Shown piece by piece: positions 10,693-20,690 of a stretch of DNA of 64,000 bases; the first letter of the stretch is position 1; every line of letters begins with the position of its first letter. The stretch comes from Diphasiastrum complanatum (Eukaryota; Streptophyta; Lycopodiopsida; Lycopodiales; Lycopodiaceae), in contig CM055098.1 in NCBI GenBank assembly GCA_029204225.1, forward strand, positions 3,955,607 through 4,019,606, written 5' to 3'. A model generated the notes under the pieces. That model was not told the origin of the DNA, ran no database searches, and saw only the letters and a program-made list of their open reading frames with translations. Position numbers and translations under genes: made by a program.

Positions 10693-11330
10693 GGAGTCGT
10701 GGGTTTGCAGGTGCACTTCCAGGGAAATAGATTGCATGCTCGGGAGCGCCTCCAGGGAAAGCAGGTTGTATGCTTCGTTGATTAGAGGTTGCAGGTCTGG
10801 TGAGCACTAATCTCTTTGAGGTAGCGCTGCCTCTACTGGGCTTCATAGCTGCGTCCAGGAAGATGATGAACACCTCCTGCTAAAATCGCACTTGAGACAG
10901 TGAAGAACCACCGTTTTCTGAGGAAGAATAACTACTTCCAATCGCATCTGAGAGAGCTATAGAATCAACACATTCCAGAGGCAGAAGCTCCTTTGCTGTC
11001 AGAGCGCTGCTAGAGGAGGCAGAATTTACCTACATTCCATCGCTGCCAGAGGAAGCAAAAAGTTACTCATTTCCATCGCTGACAGAGGGTTGAAAGAATG
11101 GGCATTCTGTTTCTGCCATCCATCGCATTTTGGACTAAATGGTTTGTCAATAATCAGAGGCAGAACACCTGTCTGTCTGCCATTGCATTTTAGGAGGCTC
11201 GCTCCTTCTGTCGCACTTCAAAGAAGGAGAGGCTTGCTCCTTCTGCTTCATCGCACTCCAAAGAAGGTTGCTTTTCTTGGAAGAGCCATCGCAATCAGGG
11301 CTATAAGCCAATTCTACCTTGGGAAGCTCC
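10690..11330 (+). other. LINE 5' UTR with repeated phrases
   Basis: Presumed internal-promoter region. Words such as TCGCACT(T/C)CAAAGAAGG (11212 and 11252) and CCATCGCTG(C/A)CAGAGG (11038 and 11075) recur. No TATA-like element is evident, as is usual for LINEs. Confidence 0.5.
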
Positions 11331-12311
11331 ATGGCTCCCAAGAAAAAAGGGGGTGCCCCTACCCCCCCCCCTCTATCCACCTCTTCTCCTCCTCCATCAT
11401 CTGAGATGGAAGGGGATGCTATTTCACCTACAACAATCCCACCGCTGGCTGCAGTAGAAGGCATCACTGGTGCACCCTCTATTTTCACTGACAATCCACT
11501 TGCTATCACAGAAATGCATCATCAGTCCACAGTCGATTACAGTCCTTCCAAGCCTATTGAGAGTCTTTATGCCTATGATATCCGTTTCATCCGAAATGAA
11601 ATCCTCGGCCTTAAGAAACAACTACACTTTCTTGAGGTTATGGATCTCGTGGGTGTCAAAGAACGGGTGGAGCAGCTTGAGCAAGAAAATGTATATCTTA
11701 AGCAACGGATTGCAGAACATGTACCTCCTTCCGACGAAACTTCCAACAAAATATCTTGCTTGGAAAAACAAGTCGAAGAGACAAAAACATGGGCAGCAAT
11801 CTTCAAACGGGTTGATATGGGCAGCAAACTCTCATCACTTGCAAAACAGGTTGAAGAAACGACATCGATCCTCAAACAACGTAATCACCCCCATATCTCA
11901 GCCTCTATGATGGATAACAATTTGGAGACAGTTTTGGATGAACAAGCTAGAAGAGCTAAAAAGGCTCTTAATATTAGAGTAAGAGGCATTGCCAATGGCA
12001 GTAAACCAATAGACGAAGTTACAGATTTACTCGTTTCCAAGTTATCTCATGTTGTTGATGGTTTTGATACGGCATGGCGTAGTAAATTTCATGACAACGT
12101 TCTTTTTATCAAATTTCGCTCTCTTCAACACCGCAATGCAGCCTTTCGGCTTAGAACAAAACTCAAAGGCACTTTCATTTATATGGATGATGATTTGACA
12201 AATACCCAATGGTTAGCAAGGAAAAACATTATTCACGAAGCAAAAGAAAAAGGGAAAAGGGTCATTTTTATTGACGGCAAACCGCGATATTTTGACCTCC
12301 TCTCACACTAG
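11331..12311 (+). CDS. LINE ORF1 RNA-binding protein
   Basis: Intact 326-codon frame from ATG at 11331, the first ATG in frame. The N-terminus is basic then proline/serine-rich (MAPKKKGG, then Pro runs). The middle third is heptad-like and charged (KERVEQLEQENVYLKQRI), a likely coiled coil for trimer formation. The C-terminal third has ALNIRVRGI and, further on, FIYMDDDLT and a WLARKNIIHEAKEKGKRVIF segment, resembling the RRM-like core and C-terminal domain of L1-type ORF1. Known: such proteins coat LINE RNA and act as nucleic-acid chaperones. Homologous ORF1s are at 38092-38838, 39064-40001 (minus) and 63252-64000. Confidence 0.85.
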   Translation: MAPKKKGGAPTPPPLSTSSPPPSSEMEGDAISPTTIPPLAAVEGITGAPSIFTDNPLAITEMHHQSTVDYSPSKPIESLYAYDIRFIRNEILGLKKQLHFLEVMDLVGVKERVEQLEQENVYLKQRIAEHVPPSDETSNKISCLEKQVEETKTWAAIFKRVDMGSKLSSLAKQVEETTSILKQRNHPHISASMMDNNLETVLDEQARRAKKALNIRVRGIANGSKPIDEVTDLLVSKLSHVVDGFDTAWRSKFHDNVLFIKFRSLQHRNAAFRLRTKLKGTFIYMDDDLTNTQWLARKNIIHEAKEKGKRVIFIDGKPRYFDLLSH

Positions 12312-12359
12312 GAACTTGGGGCTCCCGGGTTTAGGAGTTGCCCGAGATCCCCTACCATT

Positions 12360-15300
12360 TTGAGACTTGGCTTCTGGAATTGCAATGTTTTTTTATCATC
12401 ATCATCGATAGGAGATTTTATTGATTTTATTAGCAAATGTGACATTTTGTTGTTGGCTGAAACCCATGAGTCTTTATATCATCCTCTTCCACATACACAG
12501 AATTACTCTTGGCATTCTGTTTTTCGCCCATTTGTGAGAGGAAAAACCTGTCGTGGATCTGGCGGAGTAGCTTGTTTATAAAGAGCCACCTCAATTACGA
12601 TGGTTAAGCAAGATCCATATGCTCAATATATATGGCTACATACTATTGGTTCATTATTGGGATTACCTCAGGACATTTATATGGCTGTATGTTACTTTGC
12701 TCCACAGACTTCGGCGTTTGCTGAATTTGGTGGGGACCCATTTCAGGCACTCTCAGATGATACTGCTGTTTTTTCTCAGCAGGGCTACATTCTATTAGCA
12801 GGAGATTTCAACGCCCGTACTAGCTCCAAACAGACAGAATTTCATGCAGATACTGACTTTCTCCGGCTTCATCCTCTAGATATGGGACTTGATAGAGTAT
12901 CACAGGATGCACACACTTCAGTTACATCTTTTGGAGAGCAGTTGATTACTCTTGCGGAGACACATTCTCTTGCCATCCTGAACGGCCTCACACACAGTGG
13001 CCTTCCTCATCAACGTTTACATGTTATCCTCATGGTGGAGGACATAGTGTAGTTGACTACTTCCTGCTTTGACATATCTGATTTCTCCATTACACCTCCT
13101 ACCATCTCCGATCACTCACTCCTACGCCTCTCACTTGGTCACATAACCCCGTCTTCCAAAGTTCCACGCTCCTCTTCTACTCAAACGTGTTCCTTTTACT
13201 CATTCTGGACTCACAAACTACACTACAACCATGTCCCAACTACTTACTATCTCCCTTTCACAGCATCAGTTGAGCAACAAGCCACTTTTTTCTCTGAATC
13301 CCTCTTATCTGCGGCATCCTCATCTTTCCCCACCAAGACGATATCATCTCATAGACGCGTTCACAACCGCTAGTATGATGCCGAATGTCGCTCTCTTCAC
13401 AAAAATGTGTTATATGCCAGATTACACTCCCCTACAACACTCAAACAACACTAGAAAAAGTATCATAAAGCCACCAGAACAAAGAAGATAACATACCTAC
13501 GCTCACTCTGCCAACGGTTGATCGACTCTTTAGATTCCCCTTCCTCCTTTTTCTGGAAACATTTCACTAGATCCTCTTCGACTTTGGCCCCCATAGCAAC
13601 CGAATCTTGGGTGGAATATGCCACAAAACTTTATACCCTAGACTCCCCTCCTACCTTACTCTCACCACGGCCTGCCCGCTGCACGCTTTTTACTCCACAC
13701 ATGGTTGAAAATGCAATTAACCATGCCAAACTTCATAAGGCCACTGACTATGATTCTCTAAACATGGATTTCCTAAAACCTGTAGCACATCTTATCTCGC
13801 CGTTTATTGCTCACGCTTTTAACACTGCTGTGACCTCTGGTTTTCCTACCGCATGGTGTACTAATATCCTTCATCCCATCCTCAAGGCAGGTGATCCCAT
13901 GAATGTAGAAAACTACCGTACTATTATGATTGGTCACACTTTGTCTAAGATTTATGGTTCCATTTTACAGACGGTTACTGGATCTTTTGCTGAGACTGAG
14001 GATTTACAGGCTGGGTTCAGACCAGGATACTCTATCTCATATCAGATTTTCATTGAGATGCATCATTGAGGAGGCACGACATCAGAGACAGAGAGTTTAT
14101 TGTTGCTTTGTGGACTTCCGCAAAGCTTTTGACTCAGTTCCGAGACATCTCCTTTTCCAGAGATTATCTTCACTTGGCTTCACAGACGAGACTATTGCCG
14201 CGATCATTACTTTATATGAGCGAGTTTGGGCGTGGTTCAGGGACGGTAGTGGTTGGTCTCCGCTGATCCACTCTACCATGGGAGTGAAGCAGGGCTGCCC
14301 CTTATCTCCTACTCTCTTTGCACTATATATTGATGACCTCGAGCGGCTTATTCGAGAGGAAGGTGGAAAGGGCTGTCCCTTAGTAGATATTATTATCCCC
14401 ATTCTCCTATATGCTGATGATGTGGTTCTTCTCTCATCCTCTACAGCTGGCTTACAGAGATACCTTTCTGCTTTGCATCACTTCTGTCAGCTTTAATACT
14501 GAGAAGACCAAGATTATGGTGTTCAACACCAATAGACAGCATATGAGAGATGTGACCTTCTATTATGATGAATTGCCGATTGAGATTGTGACCTCTTACA
14601 CTTATTTGGGAGTACTTTTCTCTGGTCCACTACACACATTCCGACCGGCAGCCCTCACCAAACTCCGTAAGGGGCATACTTCTCTTGTTCATATGGAGAG
14701 ATTTTGTTCCACATATTATGTACAGGACCCTGCTACCAGATGCTTATTATTCTCTACCATTGTCTCCCCGGTTGTTTTATACTCTGCTGAGACTTGGTGT
14801 CCGGATTTATCACATGATACTTGGAGGGATATTACTCGTATCCAGATTCTCATGCTTAGCAGGATGATTAGGGCTAAGCCCTCGATGCCACATGATATCA
14901 TATTAGCGGAGTTTGCTTCCCCTCCCTTGGTTATCGGTGCTATGTTTCAGATCATAACCTTTCTTCATAGGATATCAGAGTTAGACACTTCCAGATATAT
15001 TGTTGCTGCTCTCACTTCATCACGCACCATTGCTGGACAGGGGGCCAAGCATTCTTGGTTTGGCAGTGTCTCAGCCCTTCTTCAGACTTGGGGCTTATCT
15101 GAACTTGATCTTCCGAGCGGGACCCATGCGTATATCAGACAACATATTTATCGGAGCTACATACGTACTATATGGTCACAGCCGGACCCTAATAAGGTCA
15201 AGATACATTTCTATGGCACACATTTACTACGGTTGGATATTACGGGCACTCCTATCCTTCCAGCATATCTTACACAGCCATTATCTTTTGGTCTGAGGTA

Positions 15301-15820
15301 CCATATGGGACAGCTTCGAGTCTCTTCTCATCAGCTGGCTATCGAGGCGGGTAGATACACGGACACTCTGAGATTGCAGCGGATATGTCAGCTTTGTTCT
15401 CTTCATGAGGTGGAGGATGAATTCCATTTCATCTTTCGCTGTCCAGTATATTATGAGATCAGGGGGCGATACCACTGTTTATACAGAGATACCCCTCTCA
15501 CGTTGCGATCCTTCCTCGAGTATCCAGACTCCAGATGTGTAGGTCTTCTTTTGAGAGAGATGTATACTCTACGAGCTTCACTTCTACCTACCACAGATAT
15601 GGATCACAGCCAGACTCATATTACCCAGTTTTTCCATAAGCGAGACAGAGAGGATATTTCAATTGTGGATTTTGAAGTCCCCATTCGGAGATCGAAGACA
15701 CAGAGAGTCTCACATACTTTTGCTAGATCCAGGACCACCAGATCTTCACGGGCTTCCCGCCAGTCTACAGCACGCTCCACTACTACTATCACTCATTATT
15801 TCCAGCTTGCTCGTAGCTAG
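12360..15820 (+). pseudogene. LINE ORF2: endonuclease, reverse transcriptase, zinc C-terminus
   Basis: Endonuclease: LLLAETHESL (12450 on), GSGGVACL, then LAGDFNARTSS (catalytic Asp/Asn, about 12800). RT: GDPMNVENYRTIMIGH (13890 on), CCFVDFRKAFDSVP (14104 on, palm Asp), MGVKQGCPLSPTLF, LLYADDVVLLSS (YADD, 14405 on). Post-RT: YTYLGVLFSGP, ETW, and C-terminal ICQLCSLHEVEDEFHFIFRC. The breaks I see are a stop near 12580, shifts near 13020, 13500, 14060 and 14490, and open sequence from 14411 to 15820. The motifs are well preserved, so the copy is young or recently disabled. The enzyme nicks target DNA and primes reverse transcription there. Confidence 0.85.
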
Positions 15821-15991
15821 TCTCCTCCACAGAGCAGGTGGTTAAGCTCTTGCATTGTATCCTCGCAAGCTGGTGGTCAAGCTTTGATACTTATTCTTGA
15901 GATAGAGAGATAGATATGCTAGTTTCTATTCTTTTTACTAGTAAATAAGTCCATATGCGGACAATGCTCCTCACTTTTTGTACTCTCTTTT

Positions 15992-16020
15992 GTCTTATGT
16001 ACCTTTGGGTACCAAAAGAC
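15992..16020 (+). other. LINE 3' terminal stem-loop, copy 2
   Basis: Outer stem GTCTT/AAGAC, inner stem GTACC/GGTAC, loop TTTG, followed by GTTAATAATAATAA and the (TC)n tail. Confidence 0.85.
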
Positions 16021-16044
16021 GTTAATAATAATAATTCTGATTCT

Positions 16045-16047
<3 letters not shown>

Positions 16048-16127
<80 letters not shown>
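16048..16127 (+). repeat. (TC)n tail of full-length LINE
   Basis: About 40 TC units. Host intron sequence (AACAAGGATCTC) follows. Confidence 0.95.
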
Positions 16128-16130
<3 letters not shown>

Positions 16131-16241
16131 AAGGATCTCAAAGCATTACACACCCTTGCTAGAAATCATGTTCTTGTACAAGCATTCTCCAATAATCAAT
16201 AATGTCCTTATCAAAACCAAACAAAAAGGGCAATTCCTTAC

Positions 16242-16346
16242 TCTCTGGAGGTTCCTTGGATAGAAGATTAGCTACAAAAGCTGTAGAAAGGTCAAGTCCT
16301 TTAAGGTCATCCGGTCCATCTTCTGAAAGATCAGCAACATCAAACC
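16242..16346 (-). CDS. Acyl-protein thioesterase / carboxylesterase, middle exon
   Basis: A 105-bp minus-strand exon with TTAG acceptor (ending at 16347) and GTAAG donor (16237-16241). It encodes FDVADLSEDGPDDLKGLD, STAFVANLLSKEPPE. The DLSEDGPDD...LD...VANLLS pattern is characteristic of plant acyl-protein thioesterases, just before the nucleophile elbow. The first two bases (GG) complete a TGG Trp codon opened by the T that ends exon 55615-55684 (giving T-A-W-F-D-V), and the last A joins the next exon. No stop or frameshift. Codon use is ordinary, unlike the decayed TE frames around it. A spurious in-frame ATG upstream makes it look like a 64-residue ORF, but the acceptor defines the true start. 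Confidence 0.95.
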
Positions 16347-16359
16347 CTAACATGGTACC

Positions 16360-16790
16360 GTGAAAAGAAAATGAGACTCAAAAGCTGAAAGTACAATAAC
16401 ATCCTACATCAAAGGCATATGAGGTAACTTAATATAGCCAAATTCCATCTTTATGATATTTCAAAAAACAACAAATCACTCATTTGACTTTAATATTATC
16501 TCAAAATATGTCAAACACATATTTTGAGATAATATCTAATCACTTGTAACATATAATTACACAAATTTTCAGCAATCGTATTCACTGTATTATCTTATAG
16601 TATAGTCAGTAAAATTAAAGTTTTTAGCATGTTCTTACATCTATTTCAATGTCTTTTAGATGCTTTTTTATGGCTATTTTTCTTTTCTAAGACATCTAAA
16701 AAATTTTACAAAAACCGAAAGAAAAAAGTTTCAAAACGGAATGATCCAAAATTTTTAGAATGAGCATTCCAGAACATGATCAGAACGCAA
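16360..16790. other. Intron sequence with one perfect hairpin
   Basis: AT-rich, no gene. Contains the palindrome listed separately. Confidence 0.6.
16493..16535. repeat. Perfect 19-bp inverted repeat, 5-nt loop
   Basis: Arms 16493-16511 and 16517-16535 are exact reverse complements (arm begins ATATTATCTCAAAATATG), loop CAAAC. Confidence 0.9.
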
Positions 16791-16792
16791 TG

Positions 16793-17281
16793 TGTTAGAG
16801 CTTAATTATGGCTCTATCATGATCTCAGCATGGCCGGTAACCAAAGGGCCTAAGGACTAGTATCGGCAAGGGTCGGTGACCGACGAGGACATCTGTCCCA
16901 AGTTGGGACTGGTGCGTCACGCGCAGTGATCCGGTGTGGCCGCCTGACAAGCTATCAGAGATGCGGTGTGTCTTGACCGTCAGGACCCTAGTCGTCAGTG
17001 ACGAGATGCTAGCCGGCAAGTAGTCGAGGTGATCAACAGGGTCACAGGTCTTTGGTGGGGCACAGGGGTGGTACCCTATGAGTCACTCAGTATTCACAGG
17101 TCACAGGGGCCAGGCATGCCAAGTGGACTGATCACCCACAGGTGGATGCCATGTGCCAGTTGATGGGAATAGCAGGTAGAAGGATTCAAGGAGGGGGTGC
17201 CTATGGTTGGGAGTTTCATTCTACACACCACCGGCCTTCTAGGATTCACGAGCTTGGAGAGACTTGCTTGTGACACAACGC
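16793..17281 (+). repeat. Solo LTR-like gypsy sequence
   Basis: Starts TGTTAGAGC and shares, in the same order, long stretches with the LTR at 57305-57503 read on the minus strand (GACATCTGTCCCAAGTTGGG, TGTGGCCGCCTGACAAGCTA, GATGCGGTG). No internal gypsy coding sequence adjoins it. The hexamer AACGCA flanks it loosely on both sides (about 16786 and 17276), possibly an old target duplication. The right end is approximate. Confidence 0.6.
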
Positions 17282-17314
17282 ATCTATGAGTAGAATATAT
17301 GGGATTGCCTTGAT

Positions 17315-17543
17315 TTATTTAGACCAGACATGAGGGTCTAGGCCAGACGTGGCCTTTTCGCGTCTGCGTCCGGACGTGTCCAACCCCCAGACACAGGATC
17401 GGACGCGTCCTATTTTTTATTTATTTATATATATATATATTTAGACCAGACATGAGGGTCTAGGCCGGACGCGGCCTTTTCGCATCCGCGTCCAGACGTG
17501 TTCGACCCCTGGACACAGGGTCGGACGCGTTCTATTTTTTATT

Positions 17544-17550
<7 letters not shown>
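17315..17550. repeat. GC-rich tandem duplication (about 120-bp unit, two copies)
   Basis: Unit begins TTTAGACCAGACATGAGGGT (17318 and 17440) and ends near GGACGCGT(C/T)CTATTTTTTATTTA. Copies differ by scattered transitions, suggesting decayed methylated CpG. Confidence 0.85.

Positions 17551-17593
<43 letters not shown>
17546..17593. repeat. (TA)n tract
   Basis: Simple repeat at the boundary of the dispersed element at 17594-17905. Confidence 0.9.
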
Positions 17594-17596
<3 letters not shown>

Positions 17597-17905
17597 AAGC
17601 GGGCCTTGGGCACGGATGCACGTCCGGACGCGGACGCCACAGGGGTGCATCTGGGTTTGGACGCGTCCGGCATTTTTTAATTTTTTTTCATTTTGAAAAA
17701 AAAATACAGGCCCCTCACCTCACTGTCCCACATCCCCAAAATGAAATAAAAATAATTTTCCTCCCTCTACCCCCCCCCCCCCCCCCCCCCGGGCTTAATT
17801 ATCAGAGGATGTCTGGCACCCACCTGCCCCCTCCTGTTAAAATAAAAAACAAAAAGGTACCTAAAAAAATTTGCAACAAACCCAACCACTGCCCATGACT
17901 GTCTC
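17594..17905 (+). repeat. Dispersed repeat, copy 1 (inverted copy at 42880-43165)
   Basis: Matches the reverse complement of 42880-43165 in order: AGGAAGCGGG, GACGC-rich block, CCGGCATTTTTTAA, AGGCCCCTC, TCCCACATCCCCAAAATGAA, a poly-C run, TCAGAG..GTCTGGCA, ACCTGCCCCCTC, AAAAAGGTACCTAAAA, AACCACTGCCCATG. Non-coding, origin unknown; both copies sit next to TA repeats. Confidence 0.8.
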
Positions 17906-18031
17906 GAAGAAGTGAATGCTCACCAGAGGATTTGGGAGAGGTGAACGCTCACCAGAAGAGTGACAAGCTCTCAGGACCACGAGTTTTTGGGAGAAATGAA
18001 TGCTCACCAGAAGGCAGACAAGCTCTCAAGG

Positions 18032-18124
18032 CAGGGAACCACAAGACCTACACATTACTATGTCTTATATGATGAGATTGGTTTTCCCCCGGATAAACTT
18101 CAACAGCTTACTAATTACTTATGC
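18032..18124 (+). pseudogene. Argonaute PIWI-domain fragment
   Basis: Open frame 17960-18367 includes RPTHYYVLYDEIGFPPDKLQ followed by QLTNYLC, which is the C-terminal PIWI segment of plant Argonautes (pattern R-P-x-H-Y-x-V-L-x-D-E...L-Q-x-L...L-C). The conserved continuation (YTY.RCT..VS) is missing. The frame runs into unrecognised sequence, so this is a single-exon-sized relic, not a gene. Known: PIWI is the RNA-guided slicer fold; this His belongs to its conserved C-terminal motif. Just downstream (18160-18182) the codons for RPTHYY recur in another frame. Confidence 0.62.
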
Positions 18125-18513
18125 AAAATTGTGTCATTCACTACAGGGAGGCCCCGAGACCTACACACTACTATGCCCATTTCGTTAGACCCAATCGCGT
18201 TTCGCACCCTGCGACGGGCCATTTTGACCGAACGATACCCGAATCGTGCCAGGCACGATCCCTTGGGTTTGTATCGGGACCATGAACCTGTGGACTGTAT
18301 TCCTGGCATTATACACGAGTTCAAGTGGATGCTACACAAGTGTGATTTGTTAGGGATTGTTGTTTAGGGTGTAGGGTTAACTATGCTGTTTGTTAGGGTG
18401 TGGGGTTTACTGTTTAGGGTTCAATGATTGGACATGATGCATATGATCTTACAGACATAAATTGCGCTTGTGTAAAACAATAGCTCAAGCATTTACAGTT
18501 TCCATACTACGTC

Positions 18514-18522
18514 TGCTCTCTC

Positions 18523-18614
<92 letters not shown>
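18514..18614 (+). repeat. (TC)n tract, 100 bp
   Basis: Long TC microsatellite with one interruption near its left end. No recognisable LINE end adjoins it on the left. Confidence 0.95.
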
Positions 18615-18619
<5 letters not shown>

Positions 18620-18749
18620 GCACAGAGCAAGCCATTTCTAGCCAACCATAAAAATTGCGTAATTCAAACCATTTCTAACTAGCCATTCAAATTTCACATA
18701 CCTAACTATTTCTAACCAACCACGATAAATTAGCCATGACACGAATAGA

Positions 18750-19404
18750 CTATAAAAAATATATATACATCTCATCTGATGCCAATGTACATGATGCTAA
18801 AATGTGTATCAGTATTTCCAAGTCTGTGCTAAAAAAATCATCCCTCTGCGTGCCGGATGCATCTGCAGGGGTGTCAAATACAAAGTCTGGCTGGGAGTCT
18901 GGAGGCATCTGGGACTCCTCCAAGTCTGGGCCAACGCCTGCCAAGAGACAACTAGAAAAATCATCGATGCATCCCCTCTTGGCTGGCCTGCCTCTGGGTC
19001 TGCCGGAAGGAACCCTCTGTGGGACACTCCTGCCTAGGGGTCTCCCTCTGCCACGAGGGGATCTCTGAGAAGAACCGACTGGCTGTGATGCTCTGAGTCA
19101 TCTCTGCGTGAGCTGTCTCTAGGCGGCAGCCTCTGTCTCCCTCGCAAACCCTGACCAGCCATCATCTGAAAGGAGGCGTGAAGCGGGAGTACTGGGTGGG
19201 GCACGTGGACCATCCCCTACAAGGTCGACCGTCTCGTCTGAATCATATGTGGGCTCATCAGAGGAGGAGGGCAATGGAACGTCAGCCTTGGTGTCAGCAT
19301 CATCCTCGGGATCACCCCACAGAACACGCCGAGCGGCATCGTCTGGATCAACCTCTGGCTCTGCCTCATGATCGGCCGCTGCAACTAGGCAATCATCGGG
19401 ATTG
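18750..19404 (-). pseudogene. hAT-like protein C-terminal acidic tail and AT-hooks
   Basis: After an AG acceptor near 19405 the frame encodes an acidic, Asp/Glu-rich stretch (EAEPEVDPDDAARRV, DSDETVDLVGDG) to a stop at 19119. A second frame just downstream (about 19070-18750) has two AT-hook-like motifs, GRGRPLG and GRPRGRPAKRG, then an acidic end. AT-hooks bind the minor groove of A/T DNA. Whether this belongs to the same protein depends on an unseen splice or a frameshift. Confidence 0.5.
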
Positions 19405-19459
19405 ACCTGCACAAGTCAATCATTCGTGAGAATAGCCGAAGCAACCGTGAGGACATTAA

Positions 19460-19916
19460 ATTGAATGTCTTAAACTATTATGAAAGCAAACGATAGAGCA
19501 TAGACATATAGCTGCAACAGTAGGAAGCCTACGCCTCCTGCTCTCATGTTGTCTGTGATGCGTCGAACCACCCTGGTGTTGGTGTTACAGTACACCAAGT
19601 CATTGCATTGCTCAGTCGTCAAACGGTTTCGCCTGTTCGTGTGAACAAGGCTGAACGCTGACCAGTTCCGCTCGCACACGCAAGCAAAACAATCCTGCAT
19701 TAATTGGCGACCACTCGAGTGAGTACTGACCTTGTAGAGACAATGCGGAAACTGGTTGGATGAATGAGATTAGATAACATACCTGTGAAAGGACTCGGAA
19801 CGCAAGCGTCCTCAGGTCTGGCTGTCCAGCGCCGTAGCTCTCCCACCATGATACAGGCAAGAGCATGTTCTCTCGGACACGTGCAAGGTCCTCGCCGAAC
19901 AGCCCCAGACAGTGCC
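19460..19916 (-). pseudogene. hAT dimerisation domain, two exons
   Basis: First exon (about 19916-19785; TTTTAG acceptor, GTATGT donor): LPVSWWESYGAGQPDLRTLA and FRVLSQ. Second exon (from about 19694, TGCAG acceptor): CERNWSAFSLVHTNRRNRLT and CNDLVYC. This is the W-W...L...A..VLSQ...SE/CERNWS..H...RNRL signature of the hAT C-terminal dimerisation region, open across the splice. An alternative is a host gene derived from a hAT transposase. Confidence 0.8.
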
Positions 19917-20015
19917 TAAAATTGAGCAACGATGTGCGTGAGTACACTTGAGCCCGCGCAGGGAAATTGAGCGAACAAAAGCAAACGACAGAGCAAGAGT
20001 TTACTTGTAACTGAG

Positions 20016-20690
20016 CCTCTGCTCCTCAAGCCTACTGCGGATACCAATGTCGCTGCTGAGGAGGCAGATGTATGAGAACTAGTCCTCCCATCCAAAATAG
20101 CACTCGGCAATCTATTGCACAAGGAATTGGCACACAACAAAGCCTGATCCCAAAAGATGCGAAATGATGCCATGATAAAGGGGAGGTTCAAGTCATAGAA
20201 CAACTGTGCTATGGTCCTGGTGGCCTCTCTGTGCTGCCCCTCTCTGAAAGATCTCCGCATGGGCGTAGGTGCAGCAGTGGAGGCTGTGGATCCATGGGGA
20301 GTACTGGCGGAGGGGGTGGAGGTGGTTGTGGCGGAGGCGGTGCGGGTGCGAATGCGACGGCGGGGGTGGGGGCAGTGGCGGTGGGTGTACCAGTGGCAGG
20401 GGCGGTGGCAATGGGTGCACCAATGGAAACAGAGTTCGCGGTATCTGTGGACTGCTGGCCGGCCTCAGCAACTGGCTCAGCATATGCCTCGAGAATGCGG
20501 GCCCTCTCCGCAGAGGGGATGACCATACAAACGCCGATCCCGTAGCATCCCCCCGTGGGTCGGACTCGCAACCCCCCAAATGTGCCCGAACCCGAGAGGC
20601 GTTCCATGTGAACTGCTTTCGACAAAAAGGGCAGCGCCACTTTTTGTCGGGCATCAACTCCACCTCATCCCAAATGGGACGAGCGGCCAT
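20016..20690 (-). pseudogene. hAT-like protein: BED finger, Pro-rich linker, N-terminal region
   Basis: ATG at 20688-20690. Residues 1-45 carry WRCPFCRKQFTWNASRVRAH and a following GGC (C-x2-C ... H-x3-C), a BED-type DNA-binding finger. A Gly/Ala/Pro-rich stretch (20260-20500) changes frame relative to the finger. TIAQLFYDLNLPFIMASFRI (20195-20136) matches the conserved block after the BED finger of plant hAT proteins. A donor (GTAAAC) lies at about 20010. Two frame changes within this exon make it doubtful that the gene is functional. Confidence 0.62.

Larger units (their letters stand above)
10690..16127 (+). mobile_element. Near full-length LINE, (TC)n on both sides
   Basis: Structure: 5' UTR (10690-11330), ORF1 (11331-12311), ORF2 (about 12360-15820) with apurinic-type endonuclease, RT and zinc C-terminus, 3' UTR with stem-loop (15992-16020), a short TAA run and a (TC)n tail (16048-16127). 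ORF1 is open; ORF2 has several frame breaks. It lies antisense to the host gene, 114 bp from exon 16242-16346. Confidence 0.88.
120..16241 (-). other. Thioesterase intron (16.1 kb) filled with retrotransposons
   Basis: Bounded on the minus strand by a GTAAG donor (16237-16241) and an AG acceptor (120-121). The phases of the flanking exons agree (1 base + 2 bases). It holds two gypsy fragments and a chain of LINEs; most of these read antisense to the host gene. Confidence 0.88.
18750..20690 (-). mobile_element. hAT-type transposase-like gene with introns
   Basis: Minus-strand pieces in order: BED zinc finger, Ala/Pro linker, N-terminal helix region, hAT dimerisation domain split by an intron, acidic tail and AT-hooks. 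The central catalytic region expected of a working transposase is not visible, so it is either internally deleted or a domesticated derivative. I see no terminal inverted repeats or 8-bp target duplications. Confidence 0.72.

Noticed and set aside
10601-10810. ORFs encoding poly(Ser-Leu) or poly(Arg-Glu) at the TC/GA tracts (also near 7.8, 16.1, 20.8, 35.5, 55.4 and 62.9 kb)
   Set aside because: They are translations of dinucleotide repeats, which are open in all frames; no sign of a real protein.
16159-16353. 64-residue minus-strand ORF as an independent small gene
   Set aside because: Its start ATG lies upstream of a splice acceptor and its end beyond a donor; the real coding part is the 105-bp thioesterase exon.
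20209-20640. Pro-rich and Gly-rich ORFs on both strands as separate genes
   Set aside because: They are alternate frames of the low-complexity linker of the hAT-like gene.
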